DNA from: an uncultured Alphaproteobacteria bacterium
GTDB lineage: Bacteria > Pseudomonadota > Alphaproteobacteria > UBA3830
Reading direction: 5' to 3'
Assembly (NCBI GenBank): GCA_944390765.1
Contig: CALXQM010000014.1
Span: 19,049 to 83,048 of the forward strand
Length of the DNA stretch: 64,000 nt
Below are positions 17,335 through 25,845 of the stretch, one piece after another. The notes beneath the pieces were generated by a model, which saw nothing but the letters and a program-made list of their open reading frames with translations, searched no databases and had not been told where the DNA came from. Position 1 is the stretch's first letter. The number at the start of each line of letters is the position of its first letter. A program made the position numbers and the translations under genes.

Positions 17335-18342
17335 ATGAATGAAAAAATACTAAAGCTTATGGAACGAGGCTCCAAAATTTTGGGAAGTAAATATGCTTTA
17401 CTCGGTGGAGCTATGACATGGATTTCTGAATCAAATTTAACTTCAGCTTTATCTAACGCAGGATTATTTGGAGTGCTTGCGTCTGGTTCTATGGATGGAA
17501 GTCTATTAGAAAATGAGATTATCAAAACCAAATCCAAAACTGATAAAAATTTCGGCGTGAATATTATAGTAATGAATCCTAAATTGCATGATCTTATAGA
17601 TGTATGCGGACAGAAAAAGGTTTCTCATATAATTTTAGCAGGAGGATTACCAGGTAAAGATATAATTGATAAAATTCATTCATATGGTATACAAGTGATA
17701 GCTTTTGCTCCTGCATTAGCTATAGCAAAAAGATTGTTTAAACAAGGAATAGATGCTTTAATCATTGAAGGAAATGAAGCAGGTGGGCATGTTGGTCCTT
17801 TATCTACAATAATATTAATACAAGATATACTTCTTAATTTAAAAGAATATCCAATTTTTGTTGCCGGAGGAATTTTAAGAGGGGAAATTGTTGCTTCATT
17901 GTTACAATTAGGTGCCGCAGGATGTCAATTAGGTACGGTGTTTGCATGTTGTAAAGAGTCTATTGCTCATGAAAATTTTAAAAAGGTATATTTTAAAGCA
18001 AGTGGAAGAAACGCAGTATTACCTGTACAATTAGATAAAAAATTTAATATTGCACCTGTGAGAGCTCTGGAAAATATTGGAACAGAAGAATTTATAGAAA
18101 AGCAAAGAGAAGTATTAATAAAATTTCATAACGGAGATGTTACCATGGATAATGGCAAATTATCTTTAGAACATTTTTGGGCTGGTTCATTAAGAAGAGC
18201 CGTACAAGAAGGGGATGTAGATAAAGGTTCCCTTATGTCAGGACAAATTGTAGAATTGATAAAAAATGAAAGATCTATTGAAGAGATAAAAAATACTATT
18301 TTAAGAGAAGCGTCGGATTTTTTAGATAGAATGTATAATTAG
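17335..18342 (+). CDS. FMN-dependent oxidoreductase, nitronate monooxygenase/FabK family
   Basis: This is a TIM-barrel FMN protein of the 2-nitropropane dioxygenase superfamily. It has 335 residues from ATG 17335. An upstream ATG at 17302 inside lysC is rejected because the family N terminus (alignable from ILGSKYALLGGAMTWIS) begins after 17335. The FMN and phosphate-binding segments are EGNEAGGHVGP near residue 147, FVAGGILRG near residue 177 and LGAAGCQLGTVF near residue 192. The family includes both enoyl-ACP reductase II (FabK) and nitronate monooxygenases. No fabI is visible in this window, so a FabK role is possible but not shown. Confidence 0.78.
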   Translation: MNEKILKLMERGSKILGSKYALLGGAMTWISESNLTSALSNAGLFGVLASGSMDGSLLENEIIKTKSKTDKNFGVNIIVMNPKLHDLIDVCGQKKVSHIILAGGLPGKDIIDKIHSYGIQVIAFAPALAIAKRLFKQGIDALIIEGNEAGGHVGPLSTIILIQDILLNLKEYPIFVAGGILRGEIVASLLQLGAAGCQLGTVFACCKESIAHENFKKVYFKASGRNAVLPVQLDKKFNIAPVRALENIGTEEFIEKQREVLIKFHNGDVTMDNGKLSLEHFWAGSLRRAVQEGDVDKGSLMSGQIVELIKNERSIEEIKNTILREASDFLDRMYN

Positions 18343-18444
18343 TATTATATATGCTAATATAATGAATTATATACATATTCTCACATTTATAAACTTTATT
18401 AAAATGGAGAAGTAAAATAAATAAACCTCACCATTAGTCCCATT

Positions 18445-18705
18445 TTCTTGATTTTTCAGATTATGATAATCAGAAACTCTAAAACGTCATGCAAGATATT
18501 TGTATACTATGCCTAGCGTTATTAGTCTAAGCCATTAGGCTTCGTCTCTTCTACTTTTTGTCATTGCGAGGAGCCTTTTCTCCCTGCGTCATTACGAGGA
18601 TCGGAGCGACGTGGTAATCCATAACACGATGCAAATAGCAACATGGATTCTCACGTTCACTTCGTTCACTCAGAATGACGGAAGGTTGTAAATTCGACTT
18701 TCACA
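18445..18705 (+). repeat. Dispersed ~270-bp repeat element, copy B
   Basis: This is the best preserved copy in the forward sense. It contains GTCATTGCGAGGAGC, a second GTCATTACGAGGA, GCGACGTGGTAATCC, GGATTCTCACGTTCACTTCG and ACTCAGAATGACGG, and it ends AATTCGACTTTCAC. It aligns with the reverse complement of 4815-5085 and with 35030-35280. It accounts for most of the 393-nt gap between the flavin oxidoreductase and the convergent secreted protein. The first 100 nt of that gap hold nothing I can support. Confidence 0.75.
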
Positions 18706-18735
18706 GATATCTATTTTTATTATTTCTTCATTCTG

Positions 18736-20055
18736 TTAGTCTTCATCATATCCTTGTTGAGAAAACAATGTTGTTCTATTTTTAGATCTCCGCATTGTTT
18801 CTCTATTAAAATTATCGCTCATAGATGATATGTTATTGGAACTCTTAGACCTATTTAATGAAGAGTTTCGATTGTTCCTATTTAAAGAACTATCGCTATA
18901 TGACATTAAGTTATTAGAACTTTTAGATCTATTTAATGAAGAATTCCGATTGTTTCTATTTAATGAACTATTATCATAGTATGAATTGTTAGATCTATAC
19001 GATAGATCATCACTATTTCTTCTTGTGTTATTATTAAATTCATCATTACTTAATATATCTTCTATTTTATTAATAATTTGTTTCAATGAATCTTTGTCAT
19101 TGTTTTGTATAAGATCAATTATGACAGGTAATATTTCTATACGAATTTCATTGAGCATATTATATATAGGGATTAAATTTTCCTGAATTCTATCTATACA
19201 ATTTTGTGATTGTCTATCTGATGATTTTATTTGTTTTAGTTTTTCTATTTGTTCTCTCAAATCAGGTAATCCTTGTATTTGATTTTGTGTTTTATTTAAT
19301 AACTGAATTATATTTCCTTCGTTATTTAGATTTTCATACGACAATTCATGTAATGCTTTAAAAACAGATGAAAATATTTTTAGATTTTGCGATAAAGCTT
19401 CATATAGCTCATTAGAAATACCCCATAATCTTCTTGCATCTGTTTCAGATCTATCTCCTCGAGCTTTTGATTTACTTTGTGCGGTTGTAGCTTTTACGAT
19501 ATGTTCGTTAGTTGTTGCTGCTATCTGATAACAATTTGAACATGCTGGGAATAATTCATTTGAAATAAATATAATAGAATCTATATTGTTATCACTATTA
19601 AATGTATTTATATTTAAAGCTAATGTTTTACATGAATTTGCAGTTTTACTAAAAGTATTGCTTAAAGTTGTGAACTGTTTTGTTAAGGTTGCACCTCCTG
19701 TGTAATTCTGTATTTTATTCAATTCCATAGTTTCTTTTTTTAGTGTTGCTGCTTGAGCTTTTTGTTCTTTTTCTAATACTTTTATCCTTGTTTTGATAGC
19801 GGTTTGTACTTCAGTTGCTTTTCTATATCTAGGATTGTTTTTTTTACCAAATAATCCTAATTTTTCTTCATTTGATATTGTTTTTAATAGCGCAGATGTT
19901 CTATTGTTCAATTGTTTTAGTGAGTTTAGATCATCTTCTTGATTTATCTCTTCAATATCTAACTTGGATAGATCACTAACATTTTCGTATTTTGCTTCTA
20001 CCGTTGATACATTGATCGCCCCTGCAAGAGCTATTCCTATTATTATTTTTTTCAT
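18736..20055 (-). CDS. Secreted protein with C-terminal Ser/Asn/Arg repeats, unknown function
   Basis: No family is recognised. It has 439 residues. The signal peptide covers about residues 1-22 (KKIIIGIALAGAINVSTVEA). A largely helical region (about 30-330) is rich in Asn, Gln and Lys and has four Cys, including PACSNC near residue 170. The disordered C terminus has two copies of a 26-residue unit, SSLNRNNRN-SSLNRSKSSNN plus six variable residues. It starts at ATG 20055 behind AGGAGG on the minus strand. The upstream neighbour on the same strand (20163-21575) has the same architecture, and its repeat also has a 78-nt period. Confidence 0.8.
   Translation of the reverse strand: MKKIIIGIALAGAINVSTVEAKYENVSDLSKLDIEEINQEDDLNSLKQLNNRTSALLKTISNEEKLGLFGKKNNPRYRKATEVQTAIKTRIKVLEKEQKAQAATLKKETMELNKIQNYTGGATLTKQFTTLSNTFSKTANSCKTLALNINTFNSDNNIDSIIFISNELFPACSNCYQIAATTNEHIVKATTAQSKSKARGDRSETDARRLWGISNELYEALSQNLKIFSSVFKALHELSYENLNNEGNIIQLLNKTQNQIQGLPDLREQIEKLKQIKSSDRQSQNCIDRIQENLIPIYNMLNEIRIEILPVIIDLIQNNDKDSLKQIINKIEDILSNDEFNNNTRRNSDDLSYRSNNSYYDNSSLNRNNRNSSLNRSKSSNNLMSYSDSSLNRNNRNSSLNRSKSSNNISSMSDNFNRETMRRSKNRTTLFSQQGYDED
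18815..18970 (-). repeat. 78-nt in-frame tandem repeat, two copies
   Basis: Two 78-nt units encode the 26-residue SSLNRNNRN... module. The offset is exactly 78 nt between the matching motifs at 18851 and 18929. Within each unit SSLNR occurs twice, so the unit is itself a degenerate tandem. Confidence 0.85.
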
Positions 20056-20124
20056 TATTTCCTCCTATTTATTAAAAATTTTACTAAAACTATCAGCTAC
20101 TGACTGATTTTTAGTATTTCCAAA

Positions 20125-20148
20125 TTATTGTAAAAACTTTTACAATAA
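20125..20148. other. Perfect inverted repeat between two secreted-protein genes
   Basis: TTATTGTAAAA and TTTTACAATAA (11 bp each) flank a 2-nt centre. The repeat lies in the 107-nt spacer just downstream of the 20163-21575 gene stop and upstream of the 18736-20055 start. It could be an operator-type palindrome or a weak terminator. No T run follows on the minus strand, so I favour neither. Confidence 0.4.
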
Positions 20149-20162
20149 CTTAAAAACTCGTA

Positions 20163-21575
20163 TTAATTGTTTGTTCTACTTCTTATATTATTTCTATTAT
20201 TATCTCTCATATTCTGATCATTATCGTAATTATTTGCTCTAGAATTTCTATTATATCGAATGTTATTGTTTCTATTGTTATCTCTCATATCCTGATCATC
20301 GTCATAAGTATTTCCTCTAGCATTTCTGTTATATCGATCGTTATTATTTCTATCATCATTTCTCATATTCTGAACATCATCGTAATTATTCGCTCTAGAG
20401 TTTCTGTTATATTGATCGTTGTTATCTCTATCGTCATCTCTCATACTCTGGTCATCGTCATAAGCATTTCCTCTGGAAGTTCTGTTATATCGATCATTGT
20501 TATCTCTATCGTCATCTCTCATACTCTGGTCATCGTCATAAGCATTTCCTCTGGAAGTTCTGTTATATTGACCATTGTTATCTCTATCGTCATCTCTCAT
20601 ATCCTGGTCATCGTAAGTATTTCCTCTGGAAGTTCTGTTATATCGATCGTTATTGTTTCTATCATTTTGCTCATCGTTATTGTTAACATCTTCATTTGCG
20701 TTATTAGAGCTATCATTTATTGATTGTTTAGCGAAAGTTTGTAAAATGTCATTTTTTAGCTGTTGTATGTTTTCAGAATTAAGTGGTCTATTATCGATAT
20801 ACAATTGAAAATGTTTAAATATTTCTAAAAGATATTTAAACAAATTAACACTCTCAGTAGATATTTGATTTATGTACTCTTCTGAACGTTCTTCTGTATA
20901 TTCACAAGAGCTGGCACATTGGTTTAATGTGTTAGCAAAAATATTATTATCTAATGAAGAATTTATTAAGCTTAGAATATTAATAATTTGAGAAAGTGTA
21001 TCGGATATCTTTTTTAATTCATTAGGTAAAATGGTATTCTCAGTTGCTATACCTAACTCAGCAGTATTAATTATTATAGAACTAATAAGATTATAAATAT
21101 GGGAATGTATTCCATGTATAAAATTTTTTAAAGTATTAGCTGCAGTCATTTTAGCAGTATCAGCTTTTGTTTGGGCTCTCTCAGTTTCCTTAGCTTGTTG
21201 TCCATTAAGTAGTGCTATATTTGTTTTAATTTCATTAAGATATTTAGTCCAATTACTTAAGAAAAAGGATAAATTATTTACTACTATTATGACTGATGAA
21301 AGTACAGTTGTATCATTTTCAGTTTTAGCTTCTATAAAGGTAGTTCTATCTAATGCAGTTGATAATGTTTTAATACTTGATAATAATTGGTTACATAAAT
21401 CAATATTTTTTTGTAACGTTTGAGTATTCTGATCATCTTGTTTGCCAGAAATTTTATTGCCTAATTGCCTTGCACTATTTTTCATCTTGTTCCAAATACC
21501 AGTGGCTTCCACATTAGAAAATACCGTTATATTTACAATAGAAATTGATAAACAAACTAATAGCGCTTTCTTCAT
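20163..21575 (-). CDS. Secreted protein with C-terminal Asn/Arg/Asp repeats, unknown function
   Basis: No family is recognised. It has 470 residues. The signal peptide covers about residues 1-25 (ending SNVEA). A helical region (about 26-290) contains a short Cys-containing stretch, NQCASSCEY. A strongly polar repeat tail has six copies of a 26-residue unit, NDRYNRTSRGNAYDDDQ plus a polar run SMRDDDRDN. The tail is alternately basic and acidic, has no hydrophobic core and should be disordered. GGAGAAATT on the minus strand precedes the ATG. It forms a tandem pair with 18736-20055. A surface or secreted host-interaction role is a guess from architecture only. Confidence 0.8.
   Translation of the reverse strand: MKKALLVCLSISIVNITVFSNVEATGIWNKMKNSARQLGNKISGKQDDQNTQTLQKNIDLCNQLLSSIKTLSTALDRTTFIEAKTENDTTVLSSVIIVVNNLSFFLSNWTKYLNEIKTNIALLNGQQAKETERAQTKADTAKMTAANTLKNFIHGIHSHIYNLISSIIINTAELGIATENTILPNELKKISDTLSQIINILSLINSSLDNNIFANTLNQCASSCEYTEERSEEYINQISTESVNLFKYLLEIFKHFQLYIDNRPLNSENIQQLKNDILQTFAKQSINDSSNNANEDVNNNDEQNDRNNNDRYNRTSRGNTYDDQDMRDDDRDNNGQYNRTSRGNAYDDDQSMRDDDRDNNDRYNRTSRGNAYDDDQSMRDDDRDNNDQYNRNSRANNYDDVQNMRNDDRNNNDRYNRNARGNTYDDDQDMRDNNRNNNIRYNRNSRANNYDNDQNMRDNNRNNIRSRTNN
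20188..20655 (-). repeat. 78-nt in-frame tandem repeat, six copies
   Basis: Six units of 78 nt (one unit is a codon short) encode the YNR-S/T-SRGNxYDDDQ module. The central copies are nearly identical at the nucleotide level, showing recent expansion or homogenisation; the outer copies are more diverged. This is a coding minisatellite, not a CRISPR array: the units are contiguous, in frame and have no spacers. Confidence 0.9.
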
Positions 21576-21646
21576 AATTTCTCCAAATATCTAATATTAT
21601 AATAACATTGAATAGTTAATTTTTAATTAAAGAACTATATTTTTTT

Positions 21647-22002
21647 GCTTTTGTAAAATTCATAAGCCGGATTCTGTACCTTTATATGGAAGGTGATGGT
21701 CATTCATCTAGTAATTATGTCACCATAATTATCAAGCAATCTACCCGAATAACTTAGTGTGAAGGGCACGTTATTCCTATTTGATCTTGCTCCAAGTGGG
21801 GTTTGTATTGCCATATTTGTTACCAAATATGCGGTGAGCTCTTACCTCGCCTTTTCAACCTTACCTTTCGGCGGTATGTTTTCTGTTACACTTTCCCTAG
21901 CACAATATCATTAGTGCCGCCAGATGTTATCTGGCACTTTCCTTCAGGGAGTCCGGACTTTCCTCTATTTAATAAATAGCGACCACCGAATTTTACAAAA
22001 GC
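21647..22002 (-). ncRNA. rnpB: RNase P RNA
   Basis: This is a bacterial type A RNase P RNA read on the minus strand. The 5' conserved block contains GAGGAAAGTCCGGACTCC. Internal blocks include AGGTAAGGTTGAAAAGGCG, GGTAAGAGCTCACCGC and GAGCAAGATCAAATAGG, then GGGTAGATTGCTTG and TAGATGAATGACCATC. The 3' block is ACAGAATCCGGCTTAT. The ends pair perfectly as helix P1 (GCTTTTGTAAAATTC with GAATTTTACAAAAGC), which sets the limits given. Confidence 0.96.
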
Positions 22003-22059
22003 AACTTGATATTAACATAAAAGTATGAGAAAATACAAAAATTAAAGGAGGATTAGATT

Positions 22060-22425
22060 GTGAGCAAATCAGAGTTAGAGTCATTAAGAGAAGGAAAAAA
22101 TATAAAAATAGATGAAATAGTCGATAATTTGAATATTAGCAAGGAATATATAATTGCTATTGAACATGAAAATTTTGATATTTTACCTGAAAGAGTTTAT
22201 ACAGTTGGTTTTATAAGGAGTTATACAGAGTTTATTGGAATACCATCTCAGCCTTATGTAGACAAGTATTTAAAATTTTTATCGGATGCTTCTAAAGACT
22301 CAAAAAAAACTTATATAAAAAATCTCAAACGAAAAAATAAACATACAATCAAAGATTTTTTATTTTTATTAGATAAGAAGATTATTATTTTTTTAGAAAA
22401 AGTGAAATCATATTTAAAACGATGA
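22060..22425 (+). CDS. Short RodZ-like helix-turn-helix protein
   Basis: The first 75 of 121 residues are an HTH_25/RodZ N-terminal domain: LREGKNIKIDEIVDNLNISKEYI, then IEHENFDILPERVYTVGFIRSYTEFIGI. RodZ links MreB to the wall synthesis machinery. Full-length RodZ also has a transmembrane helix and a periplasmic domain. Here only a basic, weakly hydrophobic tail (DKKIIIFLEKVKSYLKR) follows, so this is either a minimal RodZ or a cytosolic HTH protein. The GTG start at 22060 is supported by AAAGGAGG 8 nt upstream. Confidence 0.78.
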   Translation: MSKSELESLREGKNIKIDEIVDNLNISKEYIIAIEHENFDILPERVYTVGFIRSYTEFIGIPSQPYVDKYLKFLSDASKDSKKTYIKNLKRKNKHTIKDFLFLLDKKIIIFLEKVKSYLKR

Positions 22426-22469
22426 TTTAATATAGTTTTTATCAATTACTTATGAGATTAAGGGCGAGT

Positions 22470-22931
22470 CTACTCATCATTGACTCCCCATAGATCTTCT
22501 ATTTTCATCCAACCTTTACATTTATTTACGTTAACTTTCGCCCAGTTATCTTCTGTTTTTATTATTCTTACTATAACATCTTTTTCCACTTTAGCTACAG
22601 GAGAAGAAGTTGAATTTCTTTTGAAAAGCAGAGCAGTATCTTTTGTTACGATAGCTGTATTTCTTCCAGATATTAGATTTTGATGTACCCAACCTTCAGT
22701 ATTATCTAAATATCGAACTTTTCGCCACTGTTGGAATTCAGCTATTAACATCATTGGTAATCCAGCTCTTACAAGTACCCAACTAATAGGAAATTCATCA
22801 CCAGGTCCAACTCTCATATTAATTTTTGATGATTTCAAACTTACAAATTGTTTTGCAAATGATTGATCCAATATTATGAAAAAAGTAAGTAATAGAAAAT
22901 AAATTTTGATCATATATTTATACAAAATCAT
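22470..22931 (-). CDS. Secreted SH3-domain protein
   Basis: This is an exported protein with two bacterial SH3-like repeats, 153 residues from 22931. An alternative ATG at 22913 gives a cleaner signal peptide, IKIYFLLLTFFIILDQSFA; neither start has a well-spaced ribosome-binding site. SH3 unit 1 runs from FVSLKSSKINMRVGPG to GWVHQNLISG, and unit 2 covers ALLFKRNSTSSPVAKVE to GWMKIEDLWG. This matches the SH3 proteins encoded across alphaproteobacteria, thought to bind peptidoglycan or other envelope ligands. It converges with the RodZ-like gene with a 44-nt gap. Confidence 0.85.
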   Translation of the reverse strand: MILYKYMIKIYFLLLTFFIILDQSFAKQFVSLKSSKINMRVGPGDEFPISWVLVRAGLPMMLIAEFQQWRKVRYLDNTEGWVHQNLISGRNTAIVTKDTALLFKRNSTSSPVAKVEKDVIVRIIKTEDNWAKVNVNKCKGWMKIEDLWGVNDE

Positions 22932-23072
22932 CCTAATATATATATTAACCTAAAAAGTACAAATAGTTAAGAAAAATTTACCGAATTTCAATAAAATAAC
23001 GATTAAATAATAAATATCGACTTTTAAAAATGGAATGATATAATTCAAATACAATTTGAAGAGTAGTATGTT

Positions 23073-23954
23073 ATGTTTAATGGATATATCGTTGCAGTTG
23101 TTTCTCCATTTCAGAACAATCAATTGGATTTAAAGTCTTTTGAACAGTATATAAAATGGCTAGTTAATACAGGAATATCAGGGGTAGTTGTCGGTGGTTC
23201 AACAGGTGAGTCATTATCTTTAACTTTAGAAGAATATACATCATTAATTAAATTATCTTCTGAAATTATAGATAAAAAAATAAAATTAATAGGAGGGGTT
23301 ATATCTTCTTCAACGGATTACAGTTTGTCTCTTATCAATAGCGCTGAAAAATATGTCGATGGTTTCCTATGCATTTGTCCATTCTATATTAAACCTACTC
23401 AGAAACAAATAATTAATCATTTTCAAAAAATATCTGAAAATACTTCAAAATCTATTATTTTGTATAACAATCCAAGTAGAGTTGGAACGAGTATAGATGA
23501 ACAAGCTTTTTATGAGTTAGCTCAAATAAACAATGTTGTGGCAATAAAAGAATGTTCTAATGACCTATCAAGATTTTCTGTTTGGAGAAAAAATATTAAA
23601 ACAAATTTTGATTTTCTTTCTGGTAATGATGATAGCGCTTGTGGGGCTCTAGCAATGGGAGCATCTGGAGTGATATCAGTTAGTGCTAATATTTGTCCTA
23701 AACTTTGTGTTAAGGCTTATAAGTCATTTAAAGAAGGAAATATTTGCGATTTTGAAAAATATAGAGACATGTTAGCTCCGTTGCATAAATTAATGTTCAG
23801 TGAACCAAGTCCCGCGCCAATAAAATACGCTTTAAGTAAAATAGGATTAATGTCGGAAGAAGTTAGAGCTCCACTAAGTGTTATTAGTTCTTCACTAAAA
23901 GCAAAAATTGATAATTATATGAATATGATAAGTAATAATAATGTCCAAATATAA
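23073..23954 (+). CDS. dapA: 4-hydroxy-tetrahydrodipicolinate synthase
   Basis: DapA condenses pyruvate with aspartate semialdehyde, the committed step to diaminopimelate and lysine. It has 293 residues in a TIM barrel. The pyruvate-binding GGSTGES lies near residues 42-48. The catalytic Tyr is in ILYNNPSRVG near residue 132, and the Schiff-base Lys is in VAIKECSND near residue 160. LSGNDDSACGALAMGASGVIS is replaced here by near-identical family sequence around residue 185. With lysC it implies that the cell makes meso-DAP for its wall. It overlaps smpB by 14 nt. Confidence 0.95.
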   Translation: MFNGYIVAVVSPFQNNQLDLKSFEQYIKWLVNTGISGVVVGGSTGESLSLTLEEYTSLIKLSSEIIDKKIKLIGGVISSSTDYSLSLINSAEKYVDGFLCICPFYIKPTQKQIINHFQKISENTSKSIILYNNPSRVGTSIDEQAFYELAQINNVVAIKECSNDLSRFSVWRKNIKTNFDFLSGNDDSACGALAMGASGVISVSANICPKLCVKAYKSFKEGNICDFEKYRDMLAPLHKLMFSEPSPAPIKYALSKIGLMSEEVRAPLSVISSSLKAKIDNYMNMISNNNVQI

Positions 23955-24408
23955 AGAAATAGGAATTAATAAACAAGCTCGCTACAATTATGAAATTTTA
24001 GATCAATTCGAGGCCGGCATAGTTTTATTAGGAACAGAAGTAAAATCATTACGTAATTGTAAAGTTAATTTAACGGATTCTTATGCTGGTTTATCTTCTT
24101 CTAATGAATTATTTATATATCAAATGAATATTCCTAAGTATCCTTTAGCTAATCAAATGAATCATGATCCCAAAAGAAATCGGAAATTAATGATTCATAA
24201 GAATGAAATTCGGAAACTTATAGGATTACTCAAAAAAAGTGGATATTCTCTTATACCTTTAAAAATATATTTTAATGATAAGGGATTTGTAAAGCTTTCT
24301 GTAGGAATAGGGAAGGGAAAACGTAATATTGATAAGAGAGCTACAATTAAAGAAAGAGAATGGAATAGGGAGAAAGCTAGAATATTAAAGCAAAATATAA
24401 AAATTTAA
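23941..24408 (+). CDS. smpB: SsrA-binding protein SmpB
   Basis: SmpB brings tmRNA to stalled ribosomes in trans-translation. It has 155 residues, the normal length. Family motifs are NKQARYNYEILDQFEAGIVL near the N terminus, the LLGTEVKSLR and VNLTDSYAGL strands, and the basic C-terminal tail GKGKRNIDKRATIKERE-type followed by WNREKARILKQ. The dapA-smpB adjacency is common in alphaproteobacteria. No tmRNA gene was found in the window. Confidence 0.96.
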   Translation: MSKYKEIGINKQARYNYEILDQFEAGIVLLGTEVKSLRNCKVNLTDSYAGLSSSNELFIYQMNIPKYPLANQMNHDPKRNRKLMIHKNEIRKLIGLLKKSGYSLIPLKIYFNDKGFVKLSVGIGKGKRNIDKRATIKEREWNREKARILKQNIKI

Positions 24409-24585
24409 TATTCTTGTATTTTAATTTCATTAATTTTGGATAATATAGTATTTTGCTGGCAGTTTTATAATATAATGAGAGGATGATTTAGAATTATTTT
24501 TAATAAAATGCATAAAATTAATCATTTTTTTGAATATTAATGAGAAGATATGTATATTGTTAAAATATAATGATAGGAGAAGTTA

Positions 24586-25836
24586 ATGGAAAGAGTGGAT
24601 ATGGAAGGAACATTAAGGTGTTCATTTTGTGGTAAAACTCAACATGAAGTGAAAAAACTTATAGTAGGACCGACTGTGTATATTTGTGATGAATGTATTG
24701 AATTATGTGCGGGTATTATTTCGGATGTACAGCCAGCAGAATCAGTTCAAAAAAGGAATGAGTTGCCTTCTCCTAAAGAGATATGTAAAACTTTAGATGA
24801 TTATATAATAGGGCAGGATAAAGCTAAAAAAGTGTTATCTGTTGCTATATATAACCATTATAAAAGATTAAATTGTGAAGCTAAAAGTGCAGATATAGAA
24901 CTGTCAAAGTCTAATATTTTATTAATAGGTCCTACCGGCACAGGAAAAACTCTTTTAGCACAGACATTAGCGAAAATTATTGATGTGCCTTTTACGATGG
25001 CGGATGCTACTACTTTAACAGAAGCTGGATATGTAGGTGAAGATGTTGAAAATATTATTGTTAAATTGCTACAAGCAGCTGATTACAATGTAGAAAAAGC
25101 ACAAAAAGGTATAGTTTATATAGATGAAATAGATAAAATTTCTAAAAAATCTGATAATCCATCAATTACAAGAGATGTATCAGGGGAAGGTGTACAGCAA
25201 GCTTTATTAAAAATTATGGAAGGTACAATAGCCTCAGTTCCTCCACAAGGAGGAAGAAAACACCCGCAACAAGAATTTATACATGTAGATACGACTAATA
25301 TTCTTTTTATATGTGGAGGAGCTTTTGCAGGATTAGAGAAAATTATTGAATCTAGAGGGACTAAGACTTCAATAGGCTTCGAAGCTGAAATAAAACAAAA
25401 AGAGGATAAAAATTTAGGAGAAATTTTTTCTAAAGTTGAACCTGAGGATTTATTAAAGTTTGGGTTAATTCCTGAATTTGTAGGTAGGCTCCCAGTTGTG
25501 GCAACGCTTAATGATCTAGATGAAATTGCTTTGGTATCTATTTTAACAGAACCAAAAAATGCATTAATAAAACAATATCAAAAGTTATTTAGTATGGAAG
25601 GAGTAATTTTAACATTTTCAGATGATGCAGTGAAAGGCATAGCAAGATTAGCATTAGAAAGAAAAACTGGTGCTAGAGGGTTGCGTTCTATTATGGAATC
25701 TGTACTACTAGATACTATGTATGAATTACCTTCAATAAAAAATTTAGAAGAGGTATTAATTACAAAAGAAGTTATTGAAGGAAAGAGTAAACCTATATTA
25801 AAATATATAGATTTAAAAAATAGCGATATTGCTTAG
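24586..25836 (+). CDS. clpX: ATP-dependent Clp protease ATP-binding subunit ClpX
   Basis: ClpX is an AAA+ unfoldase that feeds substrates, including SsrA-tagged proteins, to ClpP. It has 416 residues. The N-terminal C4 zinc domain has CSFC near residue 12 and CDECIELC near residue 37. Walker A is GPTGTGKT, Walker B is YIDEIDKI, and the ClpP-docking loop IGF is in [11 protein letters not shown] near residue 266. The Arg finger region is [14 protein letters not shown]. The ribosome-binding site is AGGAGAAG before ATG 24586. lon follows 9 nt later, but clpP is 14 kb away with tig. Confidence 0.96.
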   Translation: MERVDMEGTLRCSFCGKTQHEVKKLIVGPTVYICDECIELCAGIISDVQPAESVQKRNELPSPKEICKTLDDYIIGQDKAKKVLSVAIYNHYKRLNCEAKSADIELSKSNILLIGPTGTGKTLLAQTLAKIIDVPFTMADATTLTEAGYVGEDVENIIVKLLQAADYNVEKAQKGIVYIDEIDKISKKSDNPSITRDVSGEGVQQALLKIMEGTIASVPPQGGRKHPQQEFIHVDTTNILFICGGAFAGLEKIIESRGTKTSIGFEAEIKQKEDKNLGEIFSKVEPEDLLKFGLIPEFVGRLPVVATLNDLDEIALVSILTEPKNALIKQYQKLFSMEGVILTFSDDAVKGIARLALERKTGARGLRSIMESVLLDTMYELPSIKNLEEVLITKEVIEGKSKPILKYIDLKNSDIA

Positions 25837-25845
25837 GAGTTAATT

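Noticed and set aside
20188..20655. Regularly spaced repeats that might suggest a CRISPR array
   Set aside because: The 78-nt units are contiguous without unique spacers, lie in frame inside a protein gene, and no cas genes are nearby.
20412..20723. 103-codon ORF antisense to the 26-residue repeat tail
   Set aside because: It is a repetitive Ile/Ser/Val shadow of the tandem repeat on the opposite strand, with no ribosome-binding site.
24409..24585. Search for a tmRNA gene next to smpB
   Set aside because: The spacer has no tRNA-like ends and no tag reading frame; no ssrA is visible in the window.
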